Assembly: GCA_013397455.1 (NCBI GenBank)
Contig: VYZB01000330.1
Span: 409,790 to 473,789 of the forward strand
Length of the DNA stretch: 64,000 bases
From: Crotophaga sulcirostris
Lineage: Eukaryota > Chordata > Aves > Cuculiformes > Crotophagidae
Reading direction: 5' to 3'
Of this stretch, positions 53,301 to 63,629 are shown one piece after another. The notes beneath the pieces were generated by a model. That model did no database searches and was not told the origin of the DNA. It worked only from the letters and a program-made list of their open reading frames with translations. Both the position numbers and the translations under genes were made by a program. The stretch's first letter is position 1; each line of letters begins with the position of its first letter.

Positions 53301-56222
53301 AAGTAGAAATAGTCCATTTTGTTCCTCCAGGTTGAAAGCTGCACTAGGTGATGCTTCTTAAGTTCAATACAGTTTAGCCAGAAAGTACTCTGTTCATTAC
53401 TGAAATAAGGCTGTTAGCCTAGAACTAAGATTCTTTTACATCTATTCCACTCCCCCTTCCATAGAGCAAATTAAAGACTAGTTCAAATGATCTGCCCACA
53501 GATGTTGTCTCTTTGTTAACACTTTGTATCAAACTAAACTTTGATGCTGTGGCTTGAAACTGATGGGTTGATATAAATACCTCCAACAGTGTTTCACACA
53601 TATGATGTGTTTGTTACTCACAGATACACTGCAGCTACTTTGTTTACTTCATTTATTTGCTTAATGACTACATGTTAAGAGACATCAAAAGAGTTAAGGG
53701 AGCAGAAAATAGTACCAGAAAGCTTGAGTTACCCCACATAGATTGTTGCTGTTCAGAGACTAGCAACACCACCATCTTCAACCACCTGAAGAGACCATGT
53801 AGAGCAATGAGACTCCTCTCAGAGAAGAGAAATATTAGGAAAGAAGTGTAACCATGAGGGTAATCCAATGTTGTAACAAGTTACTCAAAGAGACCAGAAG
53901 CATTTATTCTTGGAGATACTCAAAACTCAACTGCACAAATCCTGAGCAAGATGATGTAAGTTGGTCCTGCAGCAGGTTGGAGCAGATGACTTCCACACGT
54001 CTCTTCCAACTCAAAATTACTTTGATTCTGCAACGTTTGTCTGATGTCTGTTTCACAGATCAGCTGACGCTTGGAGGGATGGATGATGCAGCCCCTTATT
54101 TAATCTGAAGTAGCAGGCAGAACCTTGTTCAAAAAAATCTTACTGCTAAAGAGCCTTTCTGGGAACAGTAGCATAATAAGATTCAATATCTCTGTAGGAG
54201 CAACAAGAGCCAACAACTCCACCACAGAAAATACTAAAATAAGAGTCAGGATACCAAGGAGATACAAATTTGCAGTAAGAAGGATCAGATCCTTACAGAT
54301 AGCATACAGAGAAAGTAAAGACACTACCTGGTATGTCCATATGCTAAGAAACACCTGTAGGAGCAAAAGAAAACAGGCAGAACTAGGAGTCTACTAGAAT
54401 CAAGAAAGCAGCCTTCACAAAGCTGAGGAAGTACTCAAATGAACATGGCCATGTAGGACTGTTAATTTATCAAAATAAGACAAAAAGCAGGCACCACCAC
54501 AACTCTCCCCCCACCCGCCCTGCAATTTACAAGAGGAATAATTTTTTAAAAAAAACCTTCCTTCTTCAAAATGCATGAAGAAGAATGCAAAGTAAAGAAG
54601 AACGATCATCTGGAAAACACACACAGAACAGTGATTTCTTCCCAACTGTTCTGTTTCTCCTTGTAATCTTTGCAGAAAACTGAAGTCTTCGACTTGGGGA
54701 CTCCCAGGGTCTGTCTTGAATCATAGAACAGAAAGGGGAAGCAGAACCAAGGTACTAGAACATGTTTTAATATGGTTTGAAAACCCAGCATAACAACAGC
54801 GATATACAACTACTCACTTGAAACAAAACTGAATGCACACTATTTTGGTACCAAAGAGCAGAAGAGTGGCAAGCACAATGCAACTTTTAAGGGAACTTCA
54901 GGAAAGATCTCAACAATGAGCCTGTAAGCCTTATGTCCCTATCAAGCAAGTTAAGAGAAAAGGGTAGCATCGAATGAGTATTACATTAATTTGGAAGAAC
55001 CAAAGCAACTTTTCCAGAAAAGTCTCTAAAGGAAGCTGCAAGCACAGGCACAGGAGTCATGTAACCAATGCAGCTGGTGTGAATGCCCACAAGTCTTGCA
55101 ACAAAAAAATAATAAAAGCTTTCAAGGAAGTTAACTGGTCACACATGAGATAAAAGGTCCTTTCATGGACAGTAACTAGTCAACGATATAGTAAGCAGAC
55201 AGTAGGAAGAACAGTCAGTCCTTACTCAGTGGAAGATGCTGACCAATGCTGTTCCAGATATCTGTGTCCTTTGTTATATCCATTCATAAATGACCTGAAA
55301 GTTAGCTCATAAAATTAAGTTTGTCATCATCATTACAACTATAAACATTTGTGGAAGGACTTTACGGGATTGAGTGACTAAACAAGGAATTAGCAGATTA
55401 GACTCAGAAGAAGTTGGTGATACATACGTGAAGATATGAACTGACAAGCTCTGAGTTTGTTATTGATGAAGGAGTAAGATATTGGGGTAACAGTACACAG
55501 TTTCATTATCTGAAGAAAAGGAAGTAAAAACAAAGTAGTGTACCACTGCGCAAAATCTGTAGTGAATTCACACCTTGATTCCTATGTGAGGCTTTGCTCT
55601 GCCTTCCATTCTCTCTTCCTCCACCTCTCTCACTTGGGAGAAAGAAAAGGTCTGGAAATCTGTCCCCTTCTAATTCAATATATTATTAGGGATGTATTAC
55701 AGCTAAGCAGACTGGAATTTACAACCTGAAACAGTAAGAATTGTGAACTCAGAGGTGCAGCATAGAAACATGTAGGATCAGTTAATGGAACAACACTGGA
55801 ATAATACTTTTTAGCAAGTACAGTCTTTGTTACACACAGAGGTCAGCAATTCTCTCTTGGCTTAGCCAGCCACCAGCAACTTCCAACATGACCCGAAAGA
55901 AACTTGCAAGGACTGGAGTAGATTCTGCAAAGAGAAATCATCTCCCATGTCAAGATATGAGGCTAAAGAGAACTTTTAACAAGCACAACTATCCTTAAGT
56001 AATCAGGATGTTGAATTCCCCATCGCCCACCAACTGCTCAACACAGCTCTTGATCATCTTTCTAAACTGTTTGTTAGATGTCAATCTTGGCTTACCTGAA
56101 TGAAAGTAGCACCCTCTACTGCTGCCTTCAGGTCTGTACAGATGCTAATGAGAGCCAGCTGCTGCTCCACATTCAAAGATCCTTTCAGGAATCCCGACTC
56201 CTCCAGCTCTTTCATTTGTTTG
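17195..56222 (-). CDS. CRYL1: CRYL1, lambda-crystallin / L-gulonate 3-dehydrogenase, exons 3-8 (5' partial)
   Basis: Cytosolic NAD-dependent dehydrogenase that oxidises L-gulonate to 3-dehydro-L-gulonate in the uronate cycle; it is also a lens crystallin in rabbits and hares. Six minus-strand exons join in frame (127+162+195+106+107+114 bp) to 269 full codons plus a TGA. With about 50 residues supplied by the missing exons 1-2, the total matches the usual ~319. Visible motifs, in family numbering: SSSTS at about 120-124; catalytic His at about 145 in IVSHP; catalytic Glu at about 157 in [10 protein letters not shown]; Asn at about 196 in [10 protein letters not shown]; conserved GMRYAFIGP at about 230-238; C-terminal KWRDECL. 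These are hallmarks of the 3-hydroxyacyl-CoA dehydrogenase fold. The N-terminal NAD-binding loop is outside the window. Every intron is GT-AG with compatible phases, and there is no internal stop, so the gene appears intact. No other family member fits as well. Confidence 0.97.
17309..19349 (-). other. CRYL1: CRYL1 intron 7
   Basis: 2.04 kb, phase 0, GTAAAT...CCAG. AT-rich unique-looking sequence. No CR1 fragment or other recognised element seen. Confidence 0.9.
19350..19456 (-). CDS. CRYL1: CRYL1 exon 7
   Basis: 107 bp, two bases plus 35 codons. It encodes [20 protein letters not shown], then [15 protein letters not shown]. The split Gly codon with exon 6 (G|GT) confirms the join. The acceptor is CTTATTTTTAG and the donor is CAG|GTAAAT. 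Confidence 0.96.
19930..22440 (+). mobile_element. CR1 LINE, long but decayed (endonuclease to 3' region)
   Basis: Autonomous-type non-LTR retrotransposon remnant, antisense to CRYL1. In order: a 5' section with the ATAAAGTGGAGAAAAAGCAT-type CR1 sequence; an endonuclease-domain piece with the W.SHTW and R.DKEGV region near 20390-20470; a linker to the reverse transcriptase (KGNKKDFY, about 20795); [12 protein letters not shown] near 20875; YYRPINLTS near 21240; a catalytic-site region near 21440-21475 interrupted by a stop; and the FADD motif decayed to FVNDTK near 21675. The CR1 3' noncoding region runs to about 22440, where the usual tail is lost. Many stops and frameshifts, and some blocks look deleted. 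The two longest plus-strand open frames here (20295-20843, 20875-21324) are fragments of this element, not genes. Confidence 0.85.
28800..28935 (+). mobile_element. CR1 3' end fragment
   Basis: CCTGGAAGTGTTCAAGGCCA, GTCCCTGCCCATGGTAGGGG and CCAAACCATTCTATGAATTG. Plus orientation, in intron 6 of CRYL1, 5'-truncated. Confidence 0.92.
29531..29595 (-). mobile_element. short CR1 tail
   Basis: TAGAATCATAGAACCATCTG, then GTTGGAAAAGACCTTTGAGA and TCACCAAGTCCAACC. Only about 65 bp of the CR1 3' end, severely 5'-truncated. Confidence 0.85.
29702..29775. repeat. A/C-rich low-complexity patch
   Basis: About 74 bases almost free of G on the plus strand, built of C runs and A runs. It lies about 100 bases after a short CR1 tail. 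Confidence 0.7.
32635..32740 (-). CDS. CRYL1: CRYL1 exon 6
   Basis: 106 bp, 35 codons plus one base. It encodes [18 protein letters not shown], then [17 protein letters not shown], and the first base of a Gly codon completed in exon 7. This is the start of the C-terminal helical domain that forms the dimer interface in the family. The acceptor is TTGCTACTTAG and the donor is AAG|GTAAGT. Confidence 0.97.
37538..37556. repeat. ATT microsatellite bordering the gap
   Basis: Run of about five ATT units ending in ATAT, cut by the N gap. Its true length is unknown. Confidence 0.8.
37557..37608. other. assembly gap, 52 Ns
   Basis: Run of unknown bases in CRYL1 intron 5, directly after an ATT-type microsatellite. 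The open frame spanning it on the minus strand is not meaningful. Confidence 1.
39424..39618 (-). CDS. CRYL1: CRYL1 exon 5
   Basis: 195 bp, 65 codons, phase 0 on both sides. It begins [19 protein letters not shown], contains [10 protein letters not shown] and [19 protein letters not shown], and ends with Gly. It supplies the catalytic Glu (of VEIV), the conserved Asn (of VLNRL) and the domain hinge. The acceptor is CTTCTTGAG, a less common GAG type after a good pyrimidine tract. The donor is read as GGT|GTATGT, giving WRLVG joined to EGVISP. Confidence 0.96.
39619..43572 (-). other. CRYL1: CRYL1 intron 4
   Basis: 4.0 kb, phase 0, GTAAGT...TGAG. A short (TAC)5 run at 43531-43545 lies near the donor. 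Otherwise unique-looking AT-rich sequence; nothing else recognised. Confidence 0.9.
43531..43545. repeat. (TAC)5 microsatellite
   Basis: Five exact TAC units in CRYL1 intron 4, 27 bases from the end of exon 4 in the plus-strand direction. Confidence 0.9.
43573..43734 (-). CDS. CRYL1: CRYL1 exon 4
   Basis: 162 bp, exactly 54 codons, phase 0 on both sides. It begins [18 protein letters not shown], contains [17 protein letters not shown], and ends VKQCIVSHP. It carries the conserved Ser-rich loop and the catalytic His of the SHP motif. The acceptor is TTTTTATTCCAG and the donor is CCT|GTAAGT. Very close to mammalian CRYL1 across its whole length. Confidence 0.97.
44231..44716 (-). mobile_element. 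CR1 3' fragment, about 490 bp
   Basis: Well-preserved minus CR1 from AGAATCACAGAATGGTTTGG through CTCCAGGGAGGGGGCAGCCA and CTCTTCTCCAGGCTGAACAA to ATATCCTTCTTATGTTGGGG. Low divergence suggests a younger subfamily than its neighbours. Same strand as CRYL1. Confidence 0.95.
45697..45834 (-). other. exon-like open frame within CRYL1 intron 3, unidentified
   Basis: On the minus strand a strong acceptor-like sequence (pyrimidine tract then TTCTTCAG) ends at 45835. It is followed by 45 codons and [23 protein letters not shown], then [20 protein letters not shown], then FRNLT. The predicted peptide is amphipathic and protein-like, but I recognise no family. It is in the same orientation as CRYL1, between exons 3 and 4. 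It could be an alternative terminal exon, a fragment of a retrocopy or old transposon, or chance. No start codon context is evident. Confidence 0.25.
46980..47820 (-). mobile_element. CR1 LINE endonuclease-domain fragment
   Basis: Minus-strand remnant of the CR1 endonuclease domain. Reading minus: [20 protein letters not shown] near 47650-47590, then [13 protein letters not shown] near 47560, then a block from the DFNHPDI region and QVVEE near 47360. Next come a degraded LTNKE block near 47300 and an NFGLFR...[10 protein letters not shown] block near 47170-47110. All blocks are in the order expected for CR1, with frameshifts between them. No RT domain follows, so it is a truncated internal piece. 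Confidence 0.75.
48476..48740 (-). mobile_element. CR1 3' fragment, older subfamily
   Basis: Starts at a T-run and TTAGGTTGGAAAAGACCTTT, then CATGTCCAACCACAAACCTT, ACACCTCCAGGGATGGTGAC and CTTATCACTTGTTACTTAGG. Similar to the copies at 49120 and 59781. Confidence 0.9.
49120..49408 (-). mobile_element. CR1 3' fragment
   Basis: TCATAGAACTTCCTGTTTGG, GATCATCGAGTCCAACCACA, GCCAGGGATGGTGACTCAAC and CACTTGGGAGAAGAGACCAA. Same subfamily type as 48476, same orientation, separated by about 380 bp of other sequence. Confidence 0.92.
49690..49816 (+). mobile_element. CR1 3' end fragment (different subfamily)
   Basis: TTTTAAGAACAGGTTAATCC, TGTCTAGGTATGACTGATTC, GGTTGGACTAAGTAACCTCC and GACGTCCCTTCCAGCCTAAT. 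Matches the older CR1 type with a 'GACTAGATGACCTC' 3' region; opposite orientation to the copy at 49120. Confidence 0.75.
53870..54031 (+). mobile_element. old CR1 3' fragment
   Basis: CTTGGAGATACTCAAAACTC, TGGTCCTGCAGCAGGTTGGA, GCAGATGACTTCCACACGTC and TCTTCCAACTCAAAATTACT. Order and spacing fit the CR1 3' end; clearly diverged. Confidence 0.7.
54890..55510 (+). mobile_element. probable ancient CR1/L3-type LINE reverse-transcriptase remnant
   Basis: Heavily decayed, plus strand. A GCCTGTAAGCCTTATGTCCC block resembles the 'YRPVSLTS' region. AGCTTTCAAGGAAGTTAACT resembles the region before the catalytic site. TGTTATATCCATTCATAAAT followed by GACCTGAAAGTTAG resembles the 'NDL' region, and a long tail follows. 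Called from the order of these blocks; stops everywhere. Confidence 0.45.
56096..56222 (-). CDS. CRYL1: CRYL1 exon 3
   Basis: 127 bp, one base plus 42 codons, starting near residue 51. It encodes [16 protein letters not shown] followed by a segment ending EGATFIQ, the helical linker after the first half of the Rossmann domain. The acceptor is TCTGTCAG and the donor is CAG|GTAAGC. The upstream intron is phase 2, so exon 2 must end with two bases of a codon completed here by C. This is the most 5' CRYL1 exon in the window. Confidence 0.95.
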
Positions 56223-59200
56223 CTGACAGAAACAACATATGCAATTAAGTATTTTACCATTGTTAAGCCATCAGTAGTTTTTTAAAAAGCTTCTTAACAA
56301 CCCAGAGGTATTACACTATTTGCCATGCCACTGCATATATTTATACTTAAAAAATATAAATATTAATTTCAGTAATTTCTCTTTGCTCCCTTCATATCAT
56401 AACAGTTCTCTTCAAGCATGGACAGCTCAAAGACCTACTCCTAGATGCAAGCTTGTCACCACCTCAAGCCCGTTTTCACTGGCGCAGGATCAGCAAGACT
56501 TTTTCTACTCATATTTAATGGGAAGAGAAGTCCCTTTATAATATACCTCATCTAGTTTTACAAACAACAGCTCCTTTATTACAAAGCCTCCCTGCAGGAA
56601 CACTGTTTAAGTGTATAGCAATAAAGAAATACATGCCATACAGCCAGGAGTCCTTCCTAAAAACCCATCCCCCTATACAGGTAATGATTACACAGCAAGT
56701 TTCAGAAATTTCAAGTAGCTACCAAATCAAGTGGACAGAGCTTGAAATGAATGTTCAAGTCCAAGCCACTGCAGAGGCTGGACAGGCCATCTTCTCAGAA
56801 AAAGCCTCTACAGCGTGAAACCCTTCAAAGTCCAGAGCAAGCAAGCCATTTTCAAAATCGTTAAAAGTCACTTAGAGGAGAAGTTTCCACAGAAATAAGT
56901 GGGATTAAACTGTCTAATCACAATCAACCTAAAGCTATTTGAAGTATCCATTATCATGGTTAAATCTATCAGCTACCTCAAGTCAGAATTCCTCTGAGCC
57001 TTTGGTTATTATTCAACAAAAATTCCTTATCCTGAAGACGGGGAGAAATTGAGCTAATAACTAATCCTTTCTTCTTCCTACCAATTGAGTTCTGAAACTT
57101 TACCTTCTTTTTGATTGCCTTTTTATGTGATAAATAAATTGCACTTGCCACCCAGTTGGAGGGTGAAAAAGTTTTAGCAAACAGAGAAGCTGTAAAACCT
57201 GGGAAAAGTGAGCATATTTTTGTACTGCACAAATCATATAACTGCATACAGAAATAACCAGGGATCCATCATGTGTTTCCTGAGTGCCTGTGGCCCTGGG
57301 GCACACGACAGCCTTCGCTAGAGGCTTTACGGTACAGCACATGTTAAATGGGCAGAACATATTTGTACAGGCCCAGACAATCTCCACTCCCAGCCACACC
57401 TCAGTCCTTAGCACACCTGCCCAGGTGCCTCCATGTACCACAACAGTAAGTCTGGATTTATTTTTGTATTTGGAGACCTCAGAGGAGGTGGGACCCCATA
57501 TACTGGTCAAAATCTACAGCAGACAGAGTCAGACACCATCCTTAGTCCTTATGAAGGTCAATTTAGAAACCACTAGACTGGGATGTCAACCTCAGACTGC
57601 TTGTCCAGCCCAGCACTTAGACCCTGCAGCAGCATTTCCTCACCCCCTGCCAGTGACACCGCTGCAGCCACCTTTACATCAACAGTCCTAGACAAACCAG
57701 ACAGGGAGCAACTGGACTGCAGCTCTCACTTCATAAAAGTGGCAGGAGGCACCATCTATATTTTTCAAGCAGCATTTTATATTAATTGCAAAGGAAGAGG
57801 GATGAAGATGATTGCCTCTATCTTTTTTTTCTCTCTCCATTATTTCCAGGCCATCTGCTAAGCAATGTGTGATAATGCACTCTCACTTTGTCAAATCATC
57901 CTTTTATTTAGAGCTCATTCCTGTCAACAAGTATTGAGTCCATAGATCAAATAAAAATATTTCCTTCCTCCTTCAGATTTCCTAAATGAGTGGGATTCAT
58001 CTCACCTACCTTGTCAACATGCACATCTGAGACAATCACCTTCAGCTCTCTTCTAGAAAAGGGAGAAGTAAGGGTTTCAAGTGCATTTGTCTGATCTTTT
58101 TTAGGCATCCAAGTATGCAATCCGTCTTGTCTTATGATGGAAGTATCTACTTCTCCCCAAAGAAAATAGCTCAGAATGAAACATTTAGATCACAGTATTC
58201 TGAAGTAAAAAATGAAACTTTGCAGGGATTTATTTAAACAAGAACCCAGTTCCTACTACACTCTACAGAAGCAAGTCAAACCTCAGAGATTCACTAGGTC
58301 CTCAAAACTCTAGCTTGAACTGGCTCACTAAACCTACCACTAACTTGCAAACAGAATTTTACTTCAGCATTCATGTAGTTATGTTGTGCCCCAAAAAATA
58401 ACAGTAAATACAGGCTCTACCACTTTTACCATGGCTCTATTAAGAGGTCAAACATCTGCTGCTCTGCAAGTTACTTTGATGATCTGTCTTCCATTCAAAG
58501 TAGTGGAAAAAGAGAACAGTTGTTTCCCAGCAAACAAAACAGCATCCTAATACATCTTTCTGACATCAATCCAGAGCAGCAATACTTTAGTGGGGTTGCT
58601 CCCAGGATAAAAATCAAGGTAAGGAGCACTCAGCAGCCACTTTGCAGTAGCCAAAAATTGCATAGAGCAGTTCTGCTCCTGGTTTAGCACAAGTCAGAAG
58701 AAACAAATACCTTTGGATCACCATGGACTTTCTACATCAGATTTCCAATAACTTGGGAGTAAGAAAAGTGTCAGAGCCTCTGTCTGAAGCTGATAAAGGT
58801 CACAGTGCACCTTCTAAAACAGAATATGCATCCATATTTCAAGCTGGGAAGAATAAAACCCAACAACAAAAAAAAACACATGCATGTGCACACAGAGAGC
58901 TAACTCCTACAAGCATTAACTTTCTCCTCTTCAATGAGCTGCTTCAGCAATTAACTCCAGATAATCATTCCTGTACCGCAACTCCTAGCAGTTCCTCTTT
59001 ATTTTTGTCAGAGCTGCTCATGGACAATGATTTTTGACACTTAGGCAGAGCACGGCTGGGTAAACAGCGAGGCATCGCATTCTGTTTACATGGGACAAGA
59101 CCTTTGAAAAGGTTCAATTCATTCTTAGCTAGGAAATGAAGCCAAGAGTCATATGCTTTTTAGACACAGCTCAGGTCTGTCCTGTTTACTTCCCTGGAGT

Positions 59201-59780
59201 CCCTTAGACTTGGCACCAAAATCAGTTTATGCAGTCCAAAAACTGATGAAAAGCGTTCCATTAATAGCTCTTTGCCTCTTTTATCAAATATGGATTTACG
59301 CTCAGAGACCCAGATTTTTCCTACCCACAGTTAAACTAGCCAGAAATTCTTCTCTGGTAAGTTTTGTTTAAAAGTATTTCAAGAAGGGTGGGGGGGAGGT
59401 GAAAAGTAGAAAGGAACAACAAAAAAAAAAAATGCTCAAACACCCCCCCCCTCCAGGAAGCATCACAGAAATAAGCAGGAAGTCCATCAAGTTTCTGGAT
59501 TACTTTCCCATTCCACAAAAAGGGAAACAAATGGATGACTGGAAAGCACAGAATTCTGACTTTGAGCAATCTGCATGGTAAAGAATAGGAGACAGGAAGC
59601 TTCAGCTCCATTTCCCAAGCTGCCAGGGTACACCACAGCTTGCCAGGTGGGAGTTCCTTAAGGCTTTCAGCAAACCAAAGATGTCAGTGCTTCATGTGTA
59701 AACAAACAGGTGCACCTAAACCAGAGCGTCCAAACTTCTGGGTCCTTCACACCTTGTGAGGTGAGACGGTAAGGAACCAA

Positions 59781-60040
59781 TCATAGAACCACTTAGGGTG
59801 GAAAAGACCATTAAGATTATAGACCTCAAATGTAAACCTAACACTGCCAAATCTGCCACTAAACCACGTCCCTCAGTGTCACATCTACAAGTCTTTTAAA
59901 TACCTCCAGGGATGGGGACTCAACTGCTTCCCTGGGCAGCCTGTTCCGGTGCTTGACAACTATCAGCGAAGAAGTTTTTCCTAACAGCCAAACTAAATCT
60001 CCCCTGGTGCAGTTTGAAGCCATTTCCTCTAATTCAAAAT
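59781..60040 (-). mobile_element. CR1 3' fragment
   Basis: TCATAGAACCACTTAGGGTG, GAAAAGACCATTAAGATTAT, CTCCAGGGATGGGGACTCAA and GGGCAGCCTGTTCCGGTGCT. Same subfamily type as the copies in intron 3 at 48476 and 49120. It sits in intron 2. Confidence 0.92.
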
Positions 60041-60132
60041 TTCTTAACTATCCATTCATCAGAAGTTTATTTCCCAAGTGCACTTGTCTAAATCCAGCAT
60101 CCTCTTGCTCACAGGCTGTATATTGCTTTTAG

Positions 60133-60154
60133 ATATATAATATATATTATATAT
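60133..60154. repeat. 22-bp perfect AT palindrome
   Basis: Self-complementary alternating AT sequence with no loop, located just beyond the CR1 fragment at 59781-60040. Confidence 0.9.
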
Positions 60155-63126
60155 TGTTTTTAAAAAAACAAACGTCAAATTTTAATTTGAAGAATAATTT
60201 ATTTCTTTGAAGAAGAGGATGAGGTTCTTGTTCACCTTCAGTGTAATATGCACTGTTCTCACCCTCCCTGGTCCACTGAAACTCTGCTCCATGATTGGTA
60301 ACTGAGGGATTCAAAAAGGCCTGAGTGACAGACTAAGAGAACTGACTTGTGTTTTTCTTCCACAAGTTTTTATAGAAGTTTGCAGCACCTGTCTCCTGTT
60401 CCACACCTTTTCTCCTCTGCCAGTCATGACCATCCCATCCTTTCTGCTTCGTCATCAGCCAGTACACAATGCACTGTACACCAAGAACACTATTTCTTAA
60501 TTAACCTGTAAACCCATCATCTGCATAATTCATAACTTAAGGCTGGACTGATTTTTCTTCCTACACAGCAGTCTTCCTGTTAAAATCACCAATCTTCATG
60601 TTAGCTATTTATTTGTTAGTATAGTTATTTAAAGCTTGGAATAGGAAATACAATTTCTGCATTACTAGAATTCTGGCCTTCCCTCTCAGGAAAATTATTT
60701 TTGTCTCTCCTTCACCAAGACATTCACACTCTTCACTAAGACATTCTGGCTGGTTTGTTCCATAAATTAATTTTATGCCTTCCAAATGCTAAATCCTTTA
60801 TATTCCCCTGGAGTATTAACTAGCCCACACTTTTGCAGCAAAGGAAGGGAGCTTCCCCCAGTACTTGTCATAAATTAAGACACAAACAAGATCAGTTTGT
60901 ACATACAGCAGTGCACCACTGACCTCTACTGGATGACTTCTTATGTAAAGCAGCCTAGACTTCAGGGTGATCCTCCCCAAGGATGACCACAAACTGAGGC
61001 CATTGCAGCCATGTCCATAGAACACACACAGGACTTCACTTTGCAATTGTATTGTGTGCACAGTTTGAAGAGTATGACTAATACCTGTAAGGTCTTTGAA
61101 GAATGAATACTCACCATCCATAAGAAAATACTTACTTTTAGAGCCCACACTTTGCCTGCCTCCAGTTTTACTGTTGTACCTGATTTGCCCATGTCAACAC
61201 TACCCTGAGAACTGAGCCACTATTTGCTTCAAGATAAGGTACCCAATCTATAGCACCACTCCTGATCACATAAACTGCCCGGGATGCTCATGGTTACAAA
61301 TCTTATTCTAGAAGTATTTATTTACAGAAGGACCTTGCAAGTGATGCTAATATTTAACCTGTCTTTTTCACACCCCGTTGCCTCATCTTTATCCAAGGCA
61401 GTCATACTCTACAGCACACATCACTGCGACAAGATTAAAGACCACTTAATCAAAAAGTTACTGCCCCAAATCAGCCAGGAGAAGGGAGAGAAGAGAAGAC
61501 ACCACCAATGTTATTCACAAGTTCAGCCAAGCATCACTGCCGAAAAGCTATGACCATTAACCAGTCATAACACCAGACTGCTATCTAGAGCCATCTGATA
61601 AACAAAAGGGCAACTGGAATGGCAAAAAACCCCACATCATCAGCCCCAAATACCTACCCCAAAACAACAGATCAAGTAGGCAACTGAAAGGGGCCCTGGG
61701 AAGTCTCCAGTACAGCTTCCATCTGCAGCAGAACTATCGCTTACATGAGATGAGGTTAGCCTTGGTTTGGTGTAGTCAAGCCTTGAAAGCCTTCAGGGAT
61801 GGAAATTTCATCAGCTTTTTGGACCTGCTACCTGCTACTTCTGCATGCCAAGCAAATGTCAACACCCTAACAGTTCTCAAAACACAGTCTTTGTAATTAC
61901 AAAAAATCAGTCTTATTTAAATCATATATTCTAGCTGCCATGGAAACTGGCTGCCAAACAGGAATGAAGTGAGAAGAAAACAATTCCCTTTGGAGGTGTT
62001 TAGGACTACAGAATGGCCACACAGAGCATTTGGAAAGACAGAATCTATCCCCTTTCTAAGCCTATTAACACATTCTCTAGTTAGTTGTGAAGATGAACTA
62101 GTTAATCGCCTTTTGTAGGGGGTATACAAGGGAAAGGTAGAATCAAATCTAGGATTTAGCACAAACTTGATGTGCCAGTGTCAGGCACTCAAGATCAAAA
62201 TGTACTTTGATAAAAAATGTCTGCCTAGATGTCCTCTCTAAGGAGATATATAAAGTAATCAAAGAAGACGTAATCCAAGCTGCATTTCACCCTTGATACA
62301 AATACAATGCCAATACAATACAATAATACAGACCACAGACCAAAAGCAGCAGCCAGCTTGGGCAAAGTATCTAACCACACAGCCATGGAACATGCCATGA
62401 GCTACGAAACGGGAAGGAAGACTGTATCATCATACTCCTCATGCTACAAAACCAATGCAGTAAGCTGCTCCCCTTTTATAAAAACACAGCAGAAGAGGGC
62501 ACCAGATAGCAAGAAATAATGTACATCCAAACACCTCTAGTCTCCTCCTAGTACAAGAAAGTTGATGAGCTTGAGCCTTTCAAAACTTTGGCTATATTGA
62601 AGTCATAGGCATAGATGTGGTTTAGTTCCTTGGTCTTGCAACCTGTCATACATCGGGCACTTCATTACAAGTTTCAGATCTCCATTCACAACAGCAGAGA
62701 ACTCAAAGTAGTTGGCTGGGATGCAGAAATGCTACTTATTTCTAGCCCCTGCATCTTATTTTTTATAGCAATTGTGTTACTGTAGCATGAGAAAAAGTTA
62801 AGGTTGCTTAGTGCAATACTGCACTTTACCATATATAAAATCTAATAAAATTTATGGTTAAATTAATACATAATGAAGAGAGGAAATGCGATATTCTGAT
62901 CTCAAGAGTGCTTGTCTCCAACTCTTTAAAGGCCTAACATCTTTGAACCATGCTTAAGAGCAACCTATAGTCAGATAAAGCTGACATACAACTGATTCTC
63001 ACTGAACAGCCTCACTTTTGAGATTATATTCAGTACCATGCAACCTTAGCAACACTTACCAGTTTTCAGAAGGCAGAGTTCTATAGAAGTCCATTCTGGA
63101 AGAACAGAACTAATAATTGTTCACTT

Positions 63127-63152
63127 GAATTAAATTAATTTTAATTTAATTC
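63127..63152. repeat. 11-bp inverted repeat, 4-base loop
   Basis: GAATTAAATTA, ATTT, TAATTTAATTC. A perfect hairpin made only of A/T apart from the outermost G:C pair. Confidence 0.9.
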
Positions 63153-63629
63153 AAAGGAAGAAGATCCCTATCATTCAATAAAGAGAGGGTCAAAGCTGTT
63201 TCCTTTCCAACCAAATACTACCACGTTTTGATACTACTATTGCATTTCACTTGTACCTATGTAATAAAAGTAGCAATAGTCATTTTATATGTCCATATCC
63301 CCAGATCCAACTACCACTTCAAAGATGACTTCAGTCTGTCCCAGAATTCTTCTCTTCTTGGTCTAAGAGAAGAAAGGAAGGATCAGAAGATAGAAAAGAG
63401 CTTCTAGTGCAAATTTACTGTTCAGTGCAGTTGAATATAATAACGTAGTTTTTAAAATAATAACAACTTTATATCTTAGCACAGACTGCTTCCTGAGATC
63501 TAAGATTTCTTCAAGTCTGCTACAGCCTTTATGCATACAACTGTTTGGATTTTATATATTAAAAAGAGTTACCTACTCCTCTGTCCTGGAGGAGATACAG
63601 TTTTGTATCTAAGTAAATACAACATTTAA

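Larger units (their letters stand above)
43735..56095 (-). other. CRYL1: CRYL1 intron 3
   Basis: 12.4 kb, phase 0, GTAAGC...CCAG. The most repeat-laden intron: CR1 pieces at 44231-44716, 46980-47820, 48476-48740, 49120-49408, 49690-49816 and 53870-54031, with a probable older LINE fragment at 54890-55510. It also holds an exon-like open frame at 45697-45834. The stretches 45.9-46.9 kb and 49.9-53.8 kb show nothing I recognise. Confidence 0.9.

Noticed and set aside
61135..61200. Candidate CRYL1 exon 1/2 with a GTAAGT donor (MGKSGTTVKLEAGKVWALK)
   Set aside because: Has a good donor and a Met, but lacks the Gly-rich NAD-binding loop and other conserved words of the CRYL1 N-terminus, and its phase does not fit exon 3.
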